DNA of 18,790 nucleotides from Porphyromonadaceae bacterium UBA4277 (GCA_002395965.1 DGVT01000039.1:1-18790), one strand, 5' to 3'; shown: positions 1 to 6,877, counted from the stretch's first letter. Notes: generated by a model from the letters alone, not told the origin. Made by a program: numbers and translations.

Positions 1-222
1 CGCCGCGGCATCATGATGGACATGTCGAGCGAGAATGGCCTGGAGAAGATCAAAGCCAAGATACCTCTGAAGGAAATGGCAAGCTATTCTACAGCCCTGA
101 GTTCAATCACCGGTGGACGCGCTTCGTTCAGCATGAAGTTTGCAAGCTACGAGCTCGTTCCGGCCGACGTGCAGGCTCAGCTGCTCAAGGAATACGAGGA
201 GTCGAAGCAAGACGAGGATTAA
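1..222 (+). CDS. Elongation factor G paralog, C-terminal fragment
   Basis: This is the last 73 residues of a translation elongation factor G, open at the left edge. It opens with RRGIMMDMSSENG and continues through IPLKEMASYSTALSSITGGR, the typical EF-G domain V segment that contacts the ribosomal GTPase centre, and ends in an acidic tail after YELVPADVQ. EF-G drives mRNA-tRNA translocation in the cytoplasm. The gene is followed at once by a terminator rather than by rpsJ, which normally follows fusA in the Bacteroidales str operon, so I infer an EF-G paralog rather than the str-operon copy. The G domain lies outside the window, so GTPase motifs cannot be examined and no symbol is given. Confidence 0.9.
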   Translation, partial: RRGIMMDMSSENGLEKIKAKIPLKEMASYSTALSSITGGRASFSMKFASYELVPADVQAQLLKEYEESKQDED

Positions 223-248
223 TCCTCCCGTTAGCTTTATCAACTATA

Positions 249-282
249 ATGTGGGACTGCCATCAGGCAGCCCCACATTTTT
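249..282 (+). terminator. Rho-independent terminator of the EF-G gene
   Basis: The stem is ATGTGGG (249-255) paired with CCCACAT (272-278), then one A/C mismatch, then CTGCC (257-261) paired with GGCAG (266-270) around an ATCA loop. Five T follow at 278-282. It begins 27 bases after the EF-G stop codon. Confidence 0.9.
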
Positions 283-425
283 ATTAATACAAAAATATAG
301 ATTACAAATATGTGGCTATTCGCAACTATATTAAAGGCTCATAAATCGGATTAATTTTAGACCGAGAATAGAATGCTTTATAGCTGTTGTTAAGCCATAA
401 AAGTTTTGTTTATAATCGATTGGGG

Positions 426-794
426 CTAAAAAGCACAAGCCCAGCCAAACCTGCGCACAAGTTCCTGAAGCAGCTTATGATCGCGTGCTGGAATTGTGAT
501 TGTTACCGTTTCATTTTGATTATCTCGTGCAGCAATGTCTGATTTATCAATGTCATATTGCGTTTGCAAGTTCATCCAAATGTGAGCGGGAATTTCAAAA
601 GCTTTTTCCAAAGCTATTGCCACATTGAGCGAAACACTGCGCTTACCGTTGATTGTATCGCTTATGACCGATGGTTTAATGCCGGTTACAATGGCAAGTT
701 GTTTCTGAGTCATTCCACGTTCCTTTAATTCATCTCTTATCATTTCTCCAGGATGTGTGGCGACGAATGGCGTTGGTTGATTACTATTATTCAT
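426..794 (-). CDS. higA: HigA-type antitoxin (XRE helix-turn-helix)
   Basis: This 122-residue protein is the antitoxin of a type II toxin-antitoxin pair. It is expected to bind and neutralise the upstream-encoded toxin and to repress the operon. The N-terminal HPGEMIRDELKERGMTQ is the HigA signature, and a helix-turn-helix spans about residues 28-51 (MTQKQLAIVTGIKPSVISD, then NGKRSVS). The segment IPAHIWMNLQTQYDI is also typical of the family. The start overlaps the end of the toxin gene by 8 bases, giving the toxin-first order seen in higBA loci. A 5-base stem (GGGCT/AGCCC) spans the stop codon but has no proper T-run. Function is assigned by family; activity is not shown. Confidence 0.88.
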   Translation of the reverse strand: MNNSNQPTPFVATHPGEMIRDELKERGMTQKQLAIVTGIKPSVISDTINGKRSVSLNVAIALEKAFEIPAHIWMNLQTQYDIDKSDIAARDNQNETVTITIPARDHKLLQELVRRFGWACAF

Positions 795-1104
795 AATGCT
801 TCGAAATTTCTATTATTAATGCATTCACGAGAATTCCTTTCTCATCAGGTGAACTTCTGAAAAGCAGACGATATTGGTCATTTATCCACACAGCATCCAT
901 ACCTTTTAGATCGCCTTTCTTTTTCTCATAGTGAAGTGACTTAATGAGGAATAATTCTTCTATTCTATTGACCGCCTTTATGTAACTTACCACTTTAATA
1001 AAACGTTTTACAATGTCTTTTGGTAATCGGCGATACTCATGGCTCTTTGTAACTCCATGCACATAGAGTTCCTCCAATGCCTTATTTTGAAATGATATTA
1101 TCAT
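787..1104 (-). CDS. higB: HigB-type toxin (RelE/ParE superfamily mRNA interferase)
   Basis: This small basic protein, 105 residues from ATG at 1104, has the HigB pattern: MIISFQNKALEELYVHG at the N-terminus and LKGMDAVWINDQYRLLFRSS in the core beta-sheet, where the family places its RNA-binding and cleaving basic residues. Family members cleave ribosome-associated mRNA. A longer reading from TTG at 1110 adds only two residues; the ATG start matches the family better. The next gene, higA, overlaps the toxin stop by 8 bases, implying coupled translation. The pair is visibly more AT-rich than its neighbours, suggesting acquisition. A large palindrome with a -7-like box lies just upstream. Confidence 0.85.
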   Translation of the reverse strand: MIISFQNKALEELYVHGVTKSHEYRRLPKDIVKRFIKVVSYIKAVNRIEELFLIKSLHYEKKKGDLKGMDAVWINDQYRLLFRSSPDEKGILVNALIIEISKHYE

Positions 1105-1126
1105 TGTCAAGCTTAAATACTGCCTG

Positions 1127-1134
1127 CAAATTTA
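1127..1134 (-). promoter_or_regulatory. Candidate -7 box of higBA
   Basis: On the minus strand this reads TAAATTTG, matching the Bacteroidota TAnnTTTG element, 22 bases before the higB ATG. The nearest upstream TTTG (1158-1161, inside the palindrome) is 23 bases away instead of the usual 19-20, so the -33 part is weak. Confidence 0.45.
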
Positions 1135-1147
1135 GTGATAAATTCTT

Positions 1148-1175
1148 AAATAATTAGCAAATTTGCGAATTATTT
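1148..1175. promoter_or_regulatory. 28-base imperfect palindrome, candidate HigA operator
   Basis: The centre GCAAATTTGC (1157-1166) is a perfect palindrome, and the flanks AAATAATT and AATTATTT also pair. Of 14 base pairs only 1156/1167 (A/G) fails. It covers the possible -33 region of higBA, where an autorepressing antitoxin would be expected to bind. It lacks the GC-rich stem and T-run of a terminator. The operator role is inference. Confidence 0.55.
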
Positions 1176-1203
1176 TATTATGCCGATATAATCCAGGCGC
1201 GGT

Positions 1204-2817
1204 TTAGAAACCGGTCCACGTCTGGCGCCACAGGTGGCGTGCCAGCTCATCCCAGCGCACGATGGTGGCGCCGAAGAAGTCGGCCACATACCCGTCGAGC
1301 ATCTGCTGCGCCTTTTTCTCATCGATAGCCTTTAGCTCAGCCCATGACTTTTCAACGAATGGCAGCTCGCGTTGCCCCTTGGCCATGAAATAGTCGCGCA
1401 ACGGCTCTATCTCAGTGCGATACTTGCCCCAGCGCACGGTAGCCAGGCGGTTTGCCTTGCGGTAGTGCCACAGGGCGGCATCGTCGCGGTCGCTGTGCTG
1501 GCCGCACACTTGCAGCATGGCTGGGAGCTTAGTGGTGCCGGCAAAGATGGGGAAGCGCGGACTCTCGCCGGGATTGTCGAGTGCCACCCATGCCACGCCG
1601 CCCACGGCATCGTCGAGCCACGAGCGCAGCTGGATGACAGTGCTGTAGGCGCACCACGACACGCTCACGGTGCGAATGTTTTTCATCGCCGAGTCGCCCA
1701 TGGCATAGTACATGTTAATCTCGTCGGGACGCATCCAGGGGTTGGAGAAGGGCGAGACGATGCTGTCGGGCTCGCTCTCAACGATGTTTCCGTCTTTGCC
1801 TTTGCGCTTGGGATTGGGGATGCGGTTGCGGCCACTCAGGTTCATGTCGGTGCCTTCGTAGTAGCTGGCAAGCAACTGCATCACGCGCTCAGGAGCGACC
1901 AGCGAGTCGGGCTTCACACTCAGCGGCAGGAAGGCTACGGTGTCGCTCAGGTTGAGCGACGGCGCTAATTGACTCATTATATAATGTTCGCGCACGCTGT
2001 AGTTTTTCTTCTCGTGGAAGTAGTTCTCACCGCTGTAGGCTGTGAAGAAGTTGAAGTCGCCCTTTCCGTCCCACAGCTTCAGGCGGCGTGCCACATCAAA
2101 GACGTTGTCCGACGCCATGTAACGGTCGGGATTATTCAGGTCGAGCGTGGTGATGCGCGAAATGTTGGCCGAGACGGCAATCTCATCATCGGGGATGCGC
2201 ACGGCAGCCCACACGCCGCCCACTTTCTTCGGCCCTTCGCCGAAGACTTCAAAAATCCACACCTCGTCTTTGTCGGCAATGGTGAGACACTCGCCGCTGT
2301 CGCCATAACCGTAGTCCTTCACCAACTGTCCCATGAGCTTGATGGCCTGGCGAGCTGTTGTGCAGCGCTCCAAGGCTATGCGTTGCAATTCCTCGATAAA
2401 GAACATCCCCTTAGGGTTGCGCAATGTGTCGCGCCCGCCTATGGTAGTCTCACCCATTGCAAGCTGCTTCTCGTTCAGGCATGGGTAGGCAGTGTCGAGA
2501 TAGCGATAGGTGTGACGCACCTGCGGTATCACACCGCGGCGGTACATCTTAGTGCTGTCGTGCGGCGACTGCGTGTGCATGCGCCCCTCATACACTGCCG
2601 TGACGGTGTCGCGCTCGTAGTCGCGTGCCGGCACCATCTGCATCCAGGTGCGGTACCATGAGTCGCAGGTGTGCGATGTCATCACCGAGCCGTCGGTCGA
2701 TGCCCGCTTGCCCACCATGATGCTCGTGCACGACAGGCGCGACGACGGTTCGTTGACTTGTGCCGTCGCAGTTAGCGACAGCAACGTTAGCGCTATTGTA
2801 ATAATTGTTTTATTCAT
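1204..2817 (-). CDS. C69 family dipeptidase, secreted
   Basis: This 537-residue N-terminal-nucleophile dipeptidase (peptidase family C69, PepD-like) hydrolyses dipeptides. Residues 1-19 form a signal peptide (MNKTIITIALTLLSLTATA), so it probably acts in the periplasm. After a short propeptide comes SCTSIMVGKRASTDGS. C30 is the expected catalytic nucleophile, exposed by autocleavage in the family, and the VGKxASxDGS pattern after it is typical. Further family segments are ALERCTTARQAIKLM, KDYGYGDSGE and DKDEVWIFEVFGEGP. Length fits the longer Bacteroidales members. Its start overlaps the stop of the upstream tyrosine phosphatase gene by 8 bases (ATGAATAA), so the two are almost certainly co-transcribed. 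No terminator is visible before higBA. Confidence 0.88.
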   Translation of the reverse strand: MNKTIITIALTLLSLTATAQVNEPSSRLSCTSIMVGKRASTDGSVMTSHTCDSWYRTWMQMVPARDYERDTVTAVYEGRMHTQSPHDSTKMYRRGVIPQVRHTYRYLDTAYPCLNEKQLAMGETTIGGRDTLRNPKGMFFIEELQRIALERCTTARQAIKLMGQLVKDYGYGDSGECLTIADKDEVWIFEVFGEGPKKVGGVWAAVRIPDDEIAVSANISRITTLDLNNPDRYMASDNVFDVARRLKLWDGKGDFNFFTAYSGENYFHEKKNYSVREHYIMSQLAPSLNLSDTVAFLPLSVKPDSLVAPERVMQLLASYYEGTDMNLSGRNRIPNPKRKGKDGNIVESEPDSIVSPFSNPWMRPDEINMYYAMGDSAMKNIRTVSVSWCAYSTVIQLRSWLDDAVGGVAWVALDNPGESPRFPIFAGTTKLPAMLQVCGQHSDRDDAALWHYRKANRLATVRWGKYRTEIEPLRDYFMAKGQRELPFVEKSWAELKAIDEKKAQQMLDGYVADFFGATIVRWDELARHLWRQTWTGF

Positions 2818-3289
2818 AATCGTGATTTTTGTTCTTCAGGTGGTTAAGTAATGCTGTGCAGCCCTCGGCCACGTCGCGCCAGGTGGCCTCGAAGTCGCCG
2901 GTGTACCACGGGTCGGCCACGTCGCCGGGCCGGGTGGTGTAGTCGAGGAGCAGGTGAATCTTATTGTCAGGGTCACCGCCGGCTATGCGCTCCATGTTGC
3001 GCAAGTTGTAGCGGTCCATGCCTATAATCAGGTCAAAACGCGCATAGTCGGTGCGCGTCATCTGCCGCGCAGTCTTGCCCTCGCACCCGATGCCGTGCTC
3101 GGCGAGCTTGCGACGAGCCGGAGGATAGACGGCATTGCCTATCTCCTCGGTCGAGGTGGCAGCCGACTCGATGTGGAAGCAGTCGGTCAGACCGGCCTTC
3201 TCCACCATGTGTTTCATCACAAACTCGGCCATAGGGCTGCGGCAGATGTTGCCATGGCACACAAACAGGATTCTTATCATATTATTCAT
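2810..3289 (-). CDS. Low-molecular-weight protein tyrosine phosphatase
   Basis: From ATG at 3289 the protein has 159 residues, the usual LMW-PTP length. The P-loop is CHGNICRS with C11 as nucleophile and R17 binding phosphate; the general-acid loop DPW (in VADPWYTGDF) is present near the C-terminus. The family removes phosphate from tyrosines; in bacteria it often opposes tyrosine kinases that control exopolysaccharide export, but no such kinase or polysaccharide genes are here. The open frame extends to a TTG at 3310, but that adds residues not expected before the conserved first strand (IRILFVCHGN), and an ATG at 3280 is also possible. It overlaps the downstream dipeptidase gene by 8 bases. 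Confidence 0.92.
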   Translation of the reverse strand: MNNMIRILFVCHGNICRSPMAEFVMKHMVEKAGLTDCFHIESAATSTEEIGNAVYPPARRKLAEHGIGCEGKTARQMTRTDYARFDLIIGMDRYNLRNMERIAGGDPDNKIHLLLDYTTRPGDVADPWYTGDFEATWRDVAEGCTALLNHLKNKNHDYE

Positions 3290-3323
3290 CTGGTATTTTA
3301 TCAACCACAAAGTTTATTCAAGA

Positions 3324-3331
3324 CAAAGTTA
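3324..3331 (-). promoter_or_regulatory. Candidate -7 box for the phosphatase-dipeptidase unit
   Basis: TAACTTTG on the minus strand matches TAnnTTTG and lies 34 bases before the chosen phosphatase start. No TTTG is found 19-20 bases upstream, so only half of the promoter is supported. Confidence 0.4.
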
Positions 3332-3442
3332 TAGTTTTTTTTCCACTCTGCGATATTCTAATCATAGTTTTTGCAAGAAACTGAAGAGTATAATGCTTTA
3401 ACCTCATCATCTTATGTTAAGGGGTGCGTTTGGTGGGATTAA

Positions 3443-4297
3443 CTATTGGCAGGGGGGGATTATTTTGGCTTGGCCATTAAAATGGCAGATTTCTGCTGCA
3501 AGGTTGTTCATGTTATGGAAACGGCTATAGTCGGTGTGGGCAGGCACGCCGTTGACGGGTGGCATTGATTCGAGTGCCCAGGGAGCAAGAATTAGCAGGT
3601 TGCCAAAAGTGCCATAGTCGTGCTCTCCTATTTGCACATGCAGGCATCGTTGCATCATGTGTGGTAACGTGCGGCGCAAGATGGCACGGCGCGGGTTGTC
3701 GTTAACATAGGCAACCATCGCTTCGCGGTGCCGCTGACCGATGCACACGGTGTCGTCGTAATTGTCGTCGAACAGTGGGCGGTGCTCGCTGTGCACCAAA
3801 AGGTAGTACTGCTCTCTTTGCCGCTTCGACAGGGCGCGGATGAGTGCCCCCTCATTGAGGTAGCGGGCGGCTTTCTCGCGCAGCCATTGCGGGGCCTGCT
3901 CGCTATAGCAATCGACCGATATCGGTCGATTGCAGGAATGGTCGTGGCCCTGTTGCCGCTGCCAGAAACTGGTGCAGGCAGCCTTGAAAGCCTGAATGAT
4001 ATCGCCCAAGCTCCAATGCATGCTCTCCCTCACCTCGATAACGCCATGGAAATGGTCGGGCATACACACGCATGCGTGCACCGCCACGTTATTACCATGA
4101 GCAGCCTGTTTCTCGGGCAGGCTGTTCCATTCCTGCCTCACCATTTCACCTAAGGGCGTGAGAATGACCTCGGGGTGCATGGCGTCATTCCCCAATCGCC
4201 CAAGCAATGGCGTCCTCATGCTCACTACCAAGGTGATGAGATATATTCCCTTTCCGTAGTAGTCGTGGCCAGGATTGCGTGGACGATATGATTTCAT
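3443..4297 (-). CDS. RAYT/IS200-like Y1 transposase
   Basis: This 284-residue protein belongs to the Y1 HUH transposase superfamily (REP-associated tyrosine transposase type). The metal-binding HUH motif is in CMPDHFHGVIEV (H82-F-H84), and the nucleophile is most likely Y197 in AYVNDNPRRA, matching the family's Y-x-x-x-N-P-x-x-A pattern. Such proteins nick and join single-stranded DNA at hairpin-forming repeats. It is longer than IS200 transposases (about 150 residues); the extra length is a central segment at about residues 112-165 and a C-terminal extension. No insertion-sequence ends are seen around it. It starts 24 bases after the stop of the methionine sulfoxide reductase gene, so it may be expressed from that promoter. 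A perfect 26-base palindrome lies inside codons 122-130. It could be domesticated. Confidence 0.8.
   Translation of the reverse strand: MKSYRPRNPGHDYYGKGIYLITLVVSMRTPLLGRLGNDAMHPEVILTPLGEMVRQEWNSLPEKQAAHGNNVAVHACVCMPDHFHGVIEVRESMHWSLGDIIQAFKAACTSFWQRQQGHDHSCNRPISVDCYSEQAPQWLREKAARYLNEGALIRALSKRQREQYYLLVHSEHRPLFDDNYDDTVCIGQRHREAMVAYVNDNPRRAILRRTLPHMMQRCLHVQIGEHDYGTFGNLLILAPWALESMPPVNGVPAHTDYSRFHNMNNLAAEICHFNGQAKIIPPCQ
3908..3933. repeat. Perfect 26-base palindrome inside the transposase gene
   Basis: Each half reads GCAATCGACCGAT outward to centre, with no loop and no mismatch; pairing stops at 3907/3934. In the gene it encodes residues 122-130 (CNRPISVDC), in the central segment between the HUH motif and the catalytic tyrosine, away from both active-site motifs. 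Confidence 0.95.
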
Positions 4298-4321
4298 AAT
4301 TATTTTAATGAGTGCTTCACC

Positions 4322-4792
4322 TTAAGCTCGGCCATTGGCGATGGTTGGCGCAATGGCGGCCGCTATCTGCTCAAGGTAGTGGCTGTCGGTGTCGTCGAAG
4401 GTGTTGAGCTCACGGCTGTCGATGTCGAGCACTGCGCAGGGCTCGCCCCTGCTGTCGCGAATGGGAACCACGATCTCCGAGCGCGACTCGCTGCTGCAGG
4501 CTATATGCCCCGGAAATTGCTCCACATCGGGCACGACGATGGTTTCGTTTCGCTGCCAGGCAGTGCCGCACACTCCCTTGCCAAGGCCTATACGATAGCA
4601 TGCCACCGGACCCTGGAACGGGCCTAATTGAAGCTCGTCATTGCGCACGATGTAGAACCCCGTCCACCAGAAGTTCATCGTCGAGTGAATGAGGGCTGCC
4701 ACGTTGGCCATTACGCCCACGGCATTGTCCTCGCCCTCAATCAGAGACTTGACCTGGGCAACCAGCAGTTCATATTTTTCAGTCTTTTCCAT
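4322..4792 (-). CDS. msrC: Free methionine-(R)-sulfoxide reductase (GAF domain)
   Basis: This 156-residue single GAF-domain enzyme reduces free L-methionine-(R)-S-oxide in the cytoplasm, using thioredoxin as electron donor in the family. The diagnostic cysteines are C65 (VACYRIGLGKG), C75 (GVCGTAW) and C99 (HIACSSESRSEIVVPI), spaced 10 and 24 residues apart as in E. coli fRMsr (YebR: C84, C94, C118). The IDSRELNTFDDTD segment is also family-typical. Length is normal. It is divergent from the flavodiiron gene; the 152-base gap has a -7-like box for each direction. The RAYT gene follows 24 bases downstream. The oxidative-stress role fits the flavodiiron neighbour. Confidence 0.93.
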   Translation of the reverse strand: MEKTEKYELLVAQVKSLIEGEDNAVGVMANVAALIHSTMNFWWTGFYIVRNDELQLGPFQGPVACYRIGLGKGVCGTAWQRNETIVVPDVEQFPGHIACSSESRSEIVVPIRDSRGEPCAVLDIDSRELNTFDDTDSHYLEQIAAAIAPTIANGRA

Positions 4793-4865
4793 TATGATTG
4801 ATTTTTATTCATTCTCTACTTTGCCCCGGTGTTCTCGGGTAATCGAAATAGAAATCTTTCAACCG

Positions 4866-4873
4866 CAAAGTTA
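4866..4873 (-). promoter_or_regulatory. Candidate -7 box of msrC
   Basis: TAACTTTG on the minus strand matches TAnnTTTG, 73 bases before the msrC start. No TTTG stands at the expected -33 distance. It is one arm of an 11-base inverted repeat shared with the divergent promoter. Confidence 0.4.
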
Positions 4874-4897
4874 CACAAAAGATTGCGATTTTTTATG

Positions 4898-4905
4898 TAA
4901 CTTTG
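4898..4905 (+). promoter_or_regulatory. Candidate -7 box of the flavodiiron gene
   Basis: TAACTTTG matches TAnnTTTG, 39 bases before the ATG at 4945. The -33 element is not recognisable at 19-20 bases. Confidence 0.45.
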
Positions 4906-4944
4906 CACACGAAAAGAATGTGAACTAATTAATCATATAATCTA

Positions 4945-6132
4945 ATGGCAAAACAAATCACTTCACGCGTCAGTTGGGTCGGTAAAATCGATTGGGAACT
5001 GACTAAATTCCATGGCGACGAGCTATCGACACATCGCGGCTCAAGCTATAATTCTTATCTGATTCGCGACAAGAAGGTTGCGCTCATCGACACCGTGTGG
5101 CAGCCCTACGACCGCGAGTTTGTAACTCGCTTGGCACAAGAAATCAACCTCAGTGACATTGACTACATCATTATGAACCATAATGAGATAGATCATAGCG
5201 GTGCCCTGCCCGAGCTCATGCGTCACATCCCCGACACGCCCATCTACTGCACCAAGAAGGGCGAGGCCATCATCCGCGGGCACTATCACCAGGACTGGAA
5301 TTTTGTTAACGTCAAGACAGGCGACACGCTCGACCTGGGCGACACCAAGCTCACCTTCATCGAGGCCAACATGCTGCACTGGCCCGACACCATGTTCACC
5401 TACATGAGCGGCGAGAACATCCTCTTCTCCAACGACGGCTTCGGGCAGCACTATGCCACCGAGTCGCTCTTTAACGATGCCGTGTGCATGGCCGAGGTTA
5501 TGCAGGAAGCCGAGAAATACTATGCCAACATCCTGAACACCTACAGCATGCTCGTGACCAAGAAAATACAGCAAATACTGAGCATGAACCTGCCCATCGA
5601 CATGATTTGCCCCAGCCATGGTGTGATATGGAAGGACAACCCCACCCAGATTGTGGAGAAATACCTCCAGTGGGCCGATGCCTATCAGGAAGACCAAGTC
5701 ACCATCGCCTACGACACCATGTGGCAATCCACGCGCCAGATGGCACAGGCCATTGCCGACGGCATACGCCAAGTGAGCCCCACCACCACGGTCAAGCTCT
5801 TCAACGTTGCCATTGAAGACAAGAACGACGTGCTCACACAGATTTTCCAATCGCGTGCTGTGCTCATCGGCTCACCCACTATCAATAATGGCATATCATT
5901 TGCCGTGGCCGGCCTGCTCGAGATGATGCACGGCATGAAACTCAAGAAGAAAAAAGCTGCCGCATTCGGTTCCTATGGCTGGAGCGGAGAGTGCGTCAAG
6001 GAAATTAACGAACGCCTGGCTGCTGCCGGACTCGAGGTCATCAACGACGGCTTGAAAATGCTGTGGGTGCCCGACGAGCCTGCTCTGGCACAATGTGTGG
6101 AGTATGGGCGTGAAATAGCCCGACAGCTCTAA
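4945..6132 (+). CDS. Flavodiiron protein (A-type flavoprotein, FprA family)
   Basis: This 395-residue two-domain enzyme reduces O2 to water and/or NO to N2O in the cytoplasm of anaerobes. The N-terminal metallo-beta-lactamase-like domain (about 1-248) carries all expected diiron ligands: H79, E81, D83 and H84 in MNHNEIDHSG, then H145 (NMLHWPD), D164 (FSNDGFG) and H225 (CPSHGVIW). The C-terminal flavodoxin domain (about 252-395) begins with an FMN phosphate-binding loop, YDTMWQSTRQMA, and has the SPTINNGI and GSYGWSGE loops. There is no fused rubredoxin and no rubredoxin gene next to it, so the electron donor is elsewhere. The stop is one base from the next gene's ATG, indicating an operon. 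Whether O2 or NO is preferred cannot be told. Confidence 0.95.
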   Translation: MAKQITSRVSWVGKIDWELTKFHGDELSTHRGSSYNSYLIRDKKVALIDTVWQPYDREFVTRLAQEINLSDIDYIIMNHNEIDHSGALPELMRHIPDTPIYCTKKGEAIIRGHYHQDWNFVNVKTGDTLDLGDTKLTFIEANMLHWPDTMFTYMSGENILFSNDGFGQHYATESLFNDAVCMAEVMQEAEKYYANILNTYSMLVTKKIQQILSMNLPIDMICPSHGVIWKDNPTQIVEKYLQWADAYQEDQVTIAYDTMWQSTRQMAQAIADGIRQVSPTTTVKLFNVAIEDKNDVLTQIFQSRAVLIGSPTINNGISFAVAGLLEMMHGMKLKKKKAAAFGSYGWSGECVKEINERLAAAGLEVINDGLKMLWVPDEPALAQCVEYGREIARQL

Positions 6133-6133
6133 A

Positions 6134-6877
6134 ATGCTCAACAGCGACACTCGCACACTGCTCGTCAACCTTGCCGACCGCTATGAGACCGCCGACTTCA
6201 TCATCGGCGACCCATCGTGGTTTATGCATCAGGTGAAAGGCAAACTTAATCAGGAGGCGATGGCATTCATTGCCTCCTGCTTGAGTTATGGCAGTCGCAA
6301 GCAGTTCATGCCCAAGATTGAGTGGTTTCTCACTCAGTCGGCAGGGCAGGTCGATCACTGGGTGCGCTCAGGCCTGTGGCGCACATGTGTGCCCGACGAT
6401 GCCAGCCGCTGCTTCTACCGCCTCTACACGTTCCATCACATTCACCAGCTGCTCAATGCCTACCAGCAAATCATGGCCGACTACGGCTCGTTAGGCGAGA
6501 TGGTGGGCCGGCAAGCCACCGATGCACTGACGGCCATTCAGGCTATTTGCCGCGCATTTGCACAGCACGGGAGCACAGGAGTCATACCCAAGGATGCAAG
6601 CTCGGCATGCAAGCGCGTGTGCATGTTCCTGCGCTGGATGGTGAGAGAAAATTCTCCGGTCGATTTAGGCTTGTGGGCACACTTCATCCATCGCCGCACA
6701 CTCATCATGCCACTGGACACACATGTGCTTACTCAGGCATGCCGATTAGGCTTGTTAAACAGCAAGACGGCATCAATGTCGGCAGCCAGGCGACTAACGC
6801 AAGTGCTGGCCGAAGTCTTTCACGACGACCCGTTGCGTGGCGACTTCGCCCTGTTCGGCTACGGAGTGAATAATTGA
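6134..6877 (+). CDS. TIGR02757/DUF2400 family protein, possible HhH-GPD fold
   Basis: This 247-residue protein belongs to the Bacteroidota family TIGR02757 (DUF2400), whose function is not established. Family blocks seen are FIASCLSYGSRKQF, IPKDASSACKRVCMFLRWMVR, PVDLGLW, LIMPLDTHV and DFALFGYG. These resemble, in order, parts of HhH-GPD base-excision glycosylases such as endonuclease III (LLSAQATD, the helix carrying catalytic Lys, and the VDTH loop carrying catalytic Asp); by this reading K160 and D195 would be the catalytic pair. That is my inference. The gene starts one base after the flavodiiron stop and ends directly against the stop of the convergent lipoprotein gene. A role repairing oxidised DNA would suit the neighbours, but nothing proves it. 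Confidence 0.85.
   Translation: MLNSDTRTLLVNLADRYETADFIIGDPSWFMHQVKGKLNQEAMAFIASCLSYGSRKQFMPKIEWFLTQSAGQVDHWVRSGLWRTCVPDDASRCFYRLYTFHHIHQLLNAYQQIMADYGSLGEMVGRQATDALTAIQAICRAFAQHGSTGVIPKDASSACKRVCMFLRWMVRENSPVDLGLWAHFIHRRTLIMPLDTHVLTQACRLGLLNSKTASMSAARRLTQVLAEVFHDDPLRGDFALFGYGVNN

Noticed and set aside
1148..1175. The higBA palindrome as a transcription terminator of the dipeptidase gene
   Set aside because: The stem is AT-rich and no uninterrupted T-run follows; an operator fits better.
1372..2661. Two plus-strand open frames opposite the C69 dipeptidase
   Set aside because: They mirror the dipeptidase codons, lack a recognisable domain and have no promoter.
5041..5850. Long minus-strand open frame (269 codons) opposite the flavodiiron gene
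   Set aside because: It is antisense to a gene with all diiron ligands and has no recognisable family.
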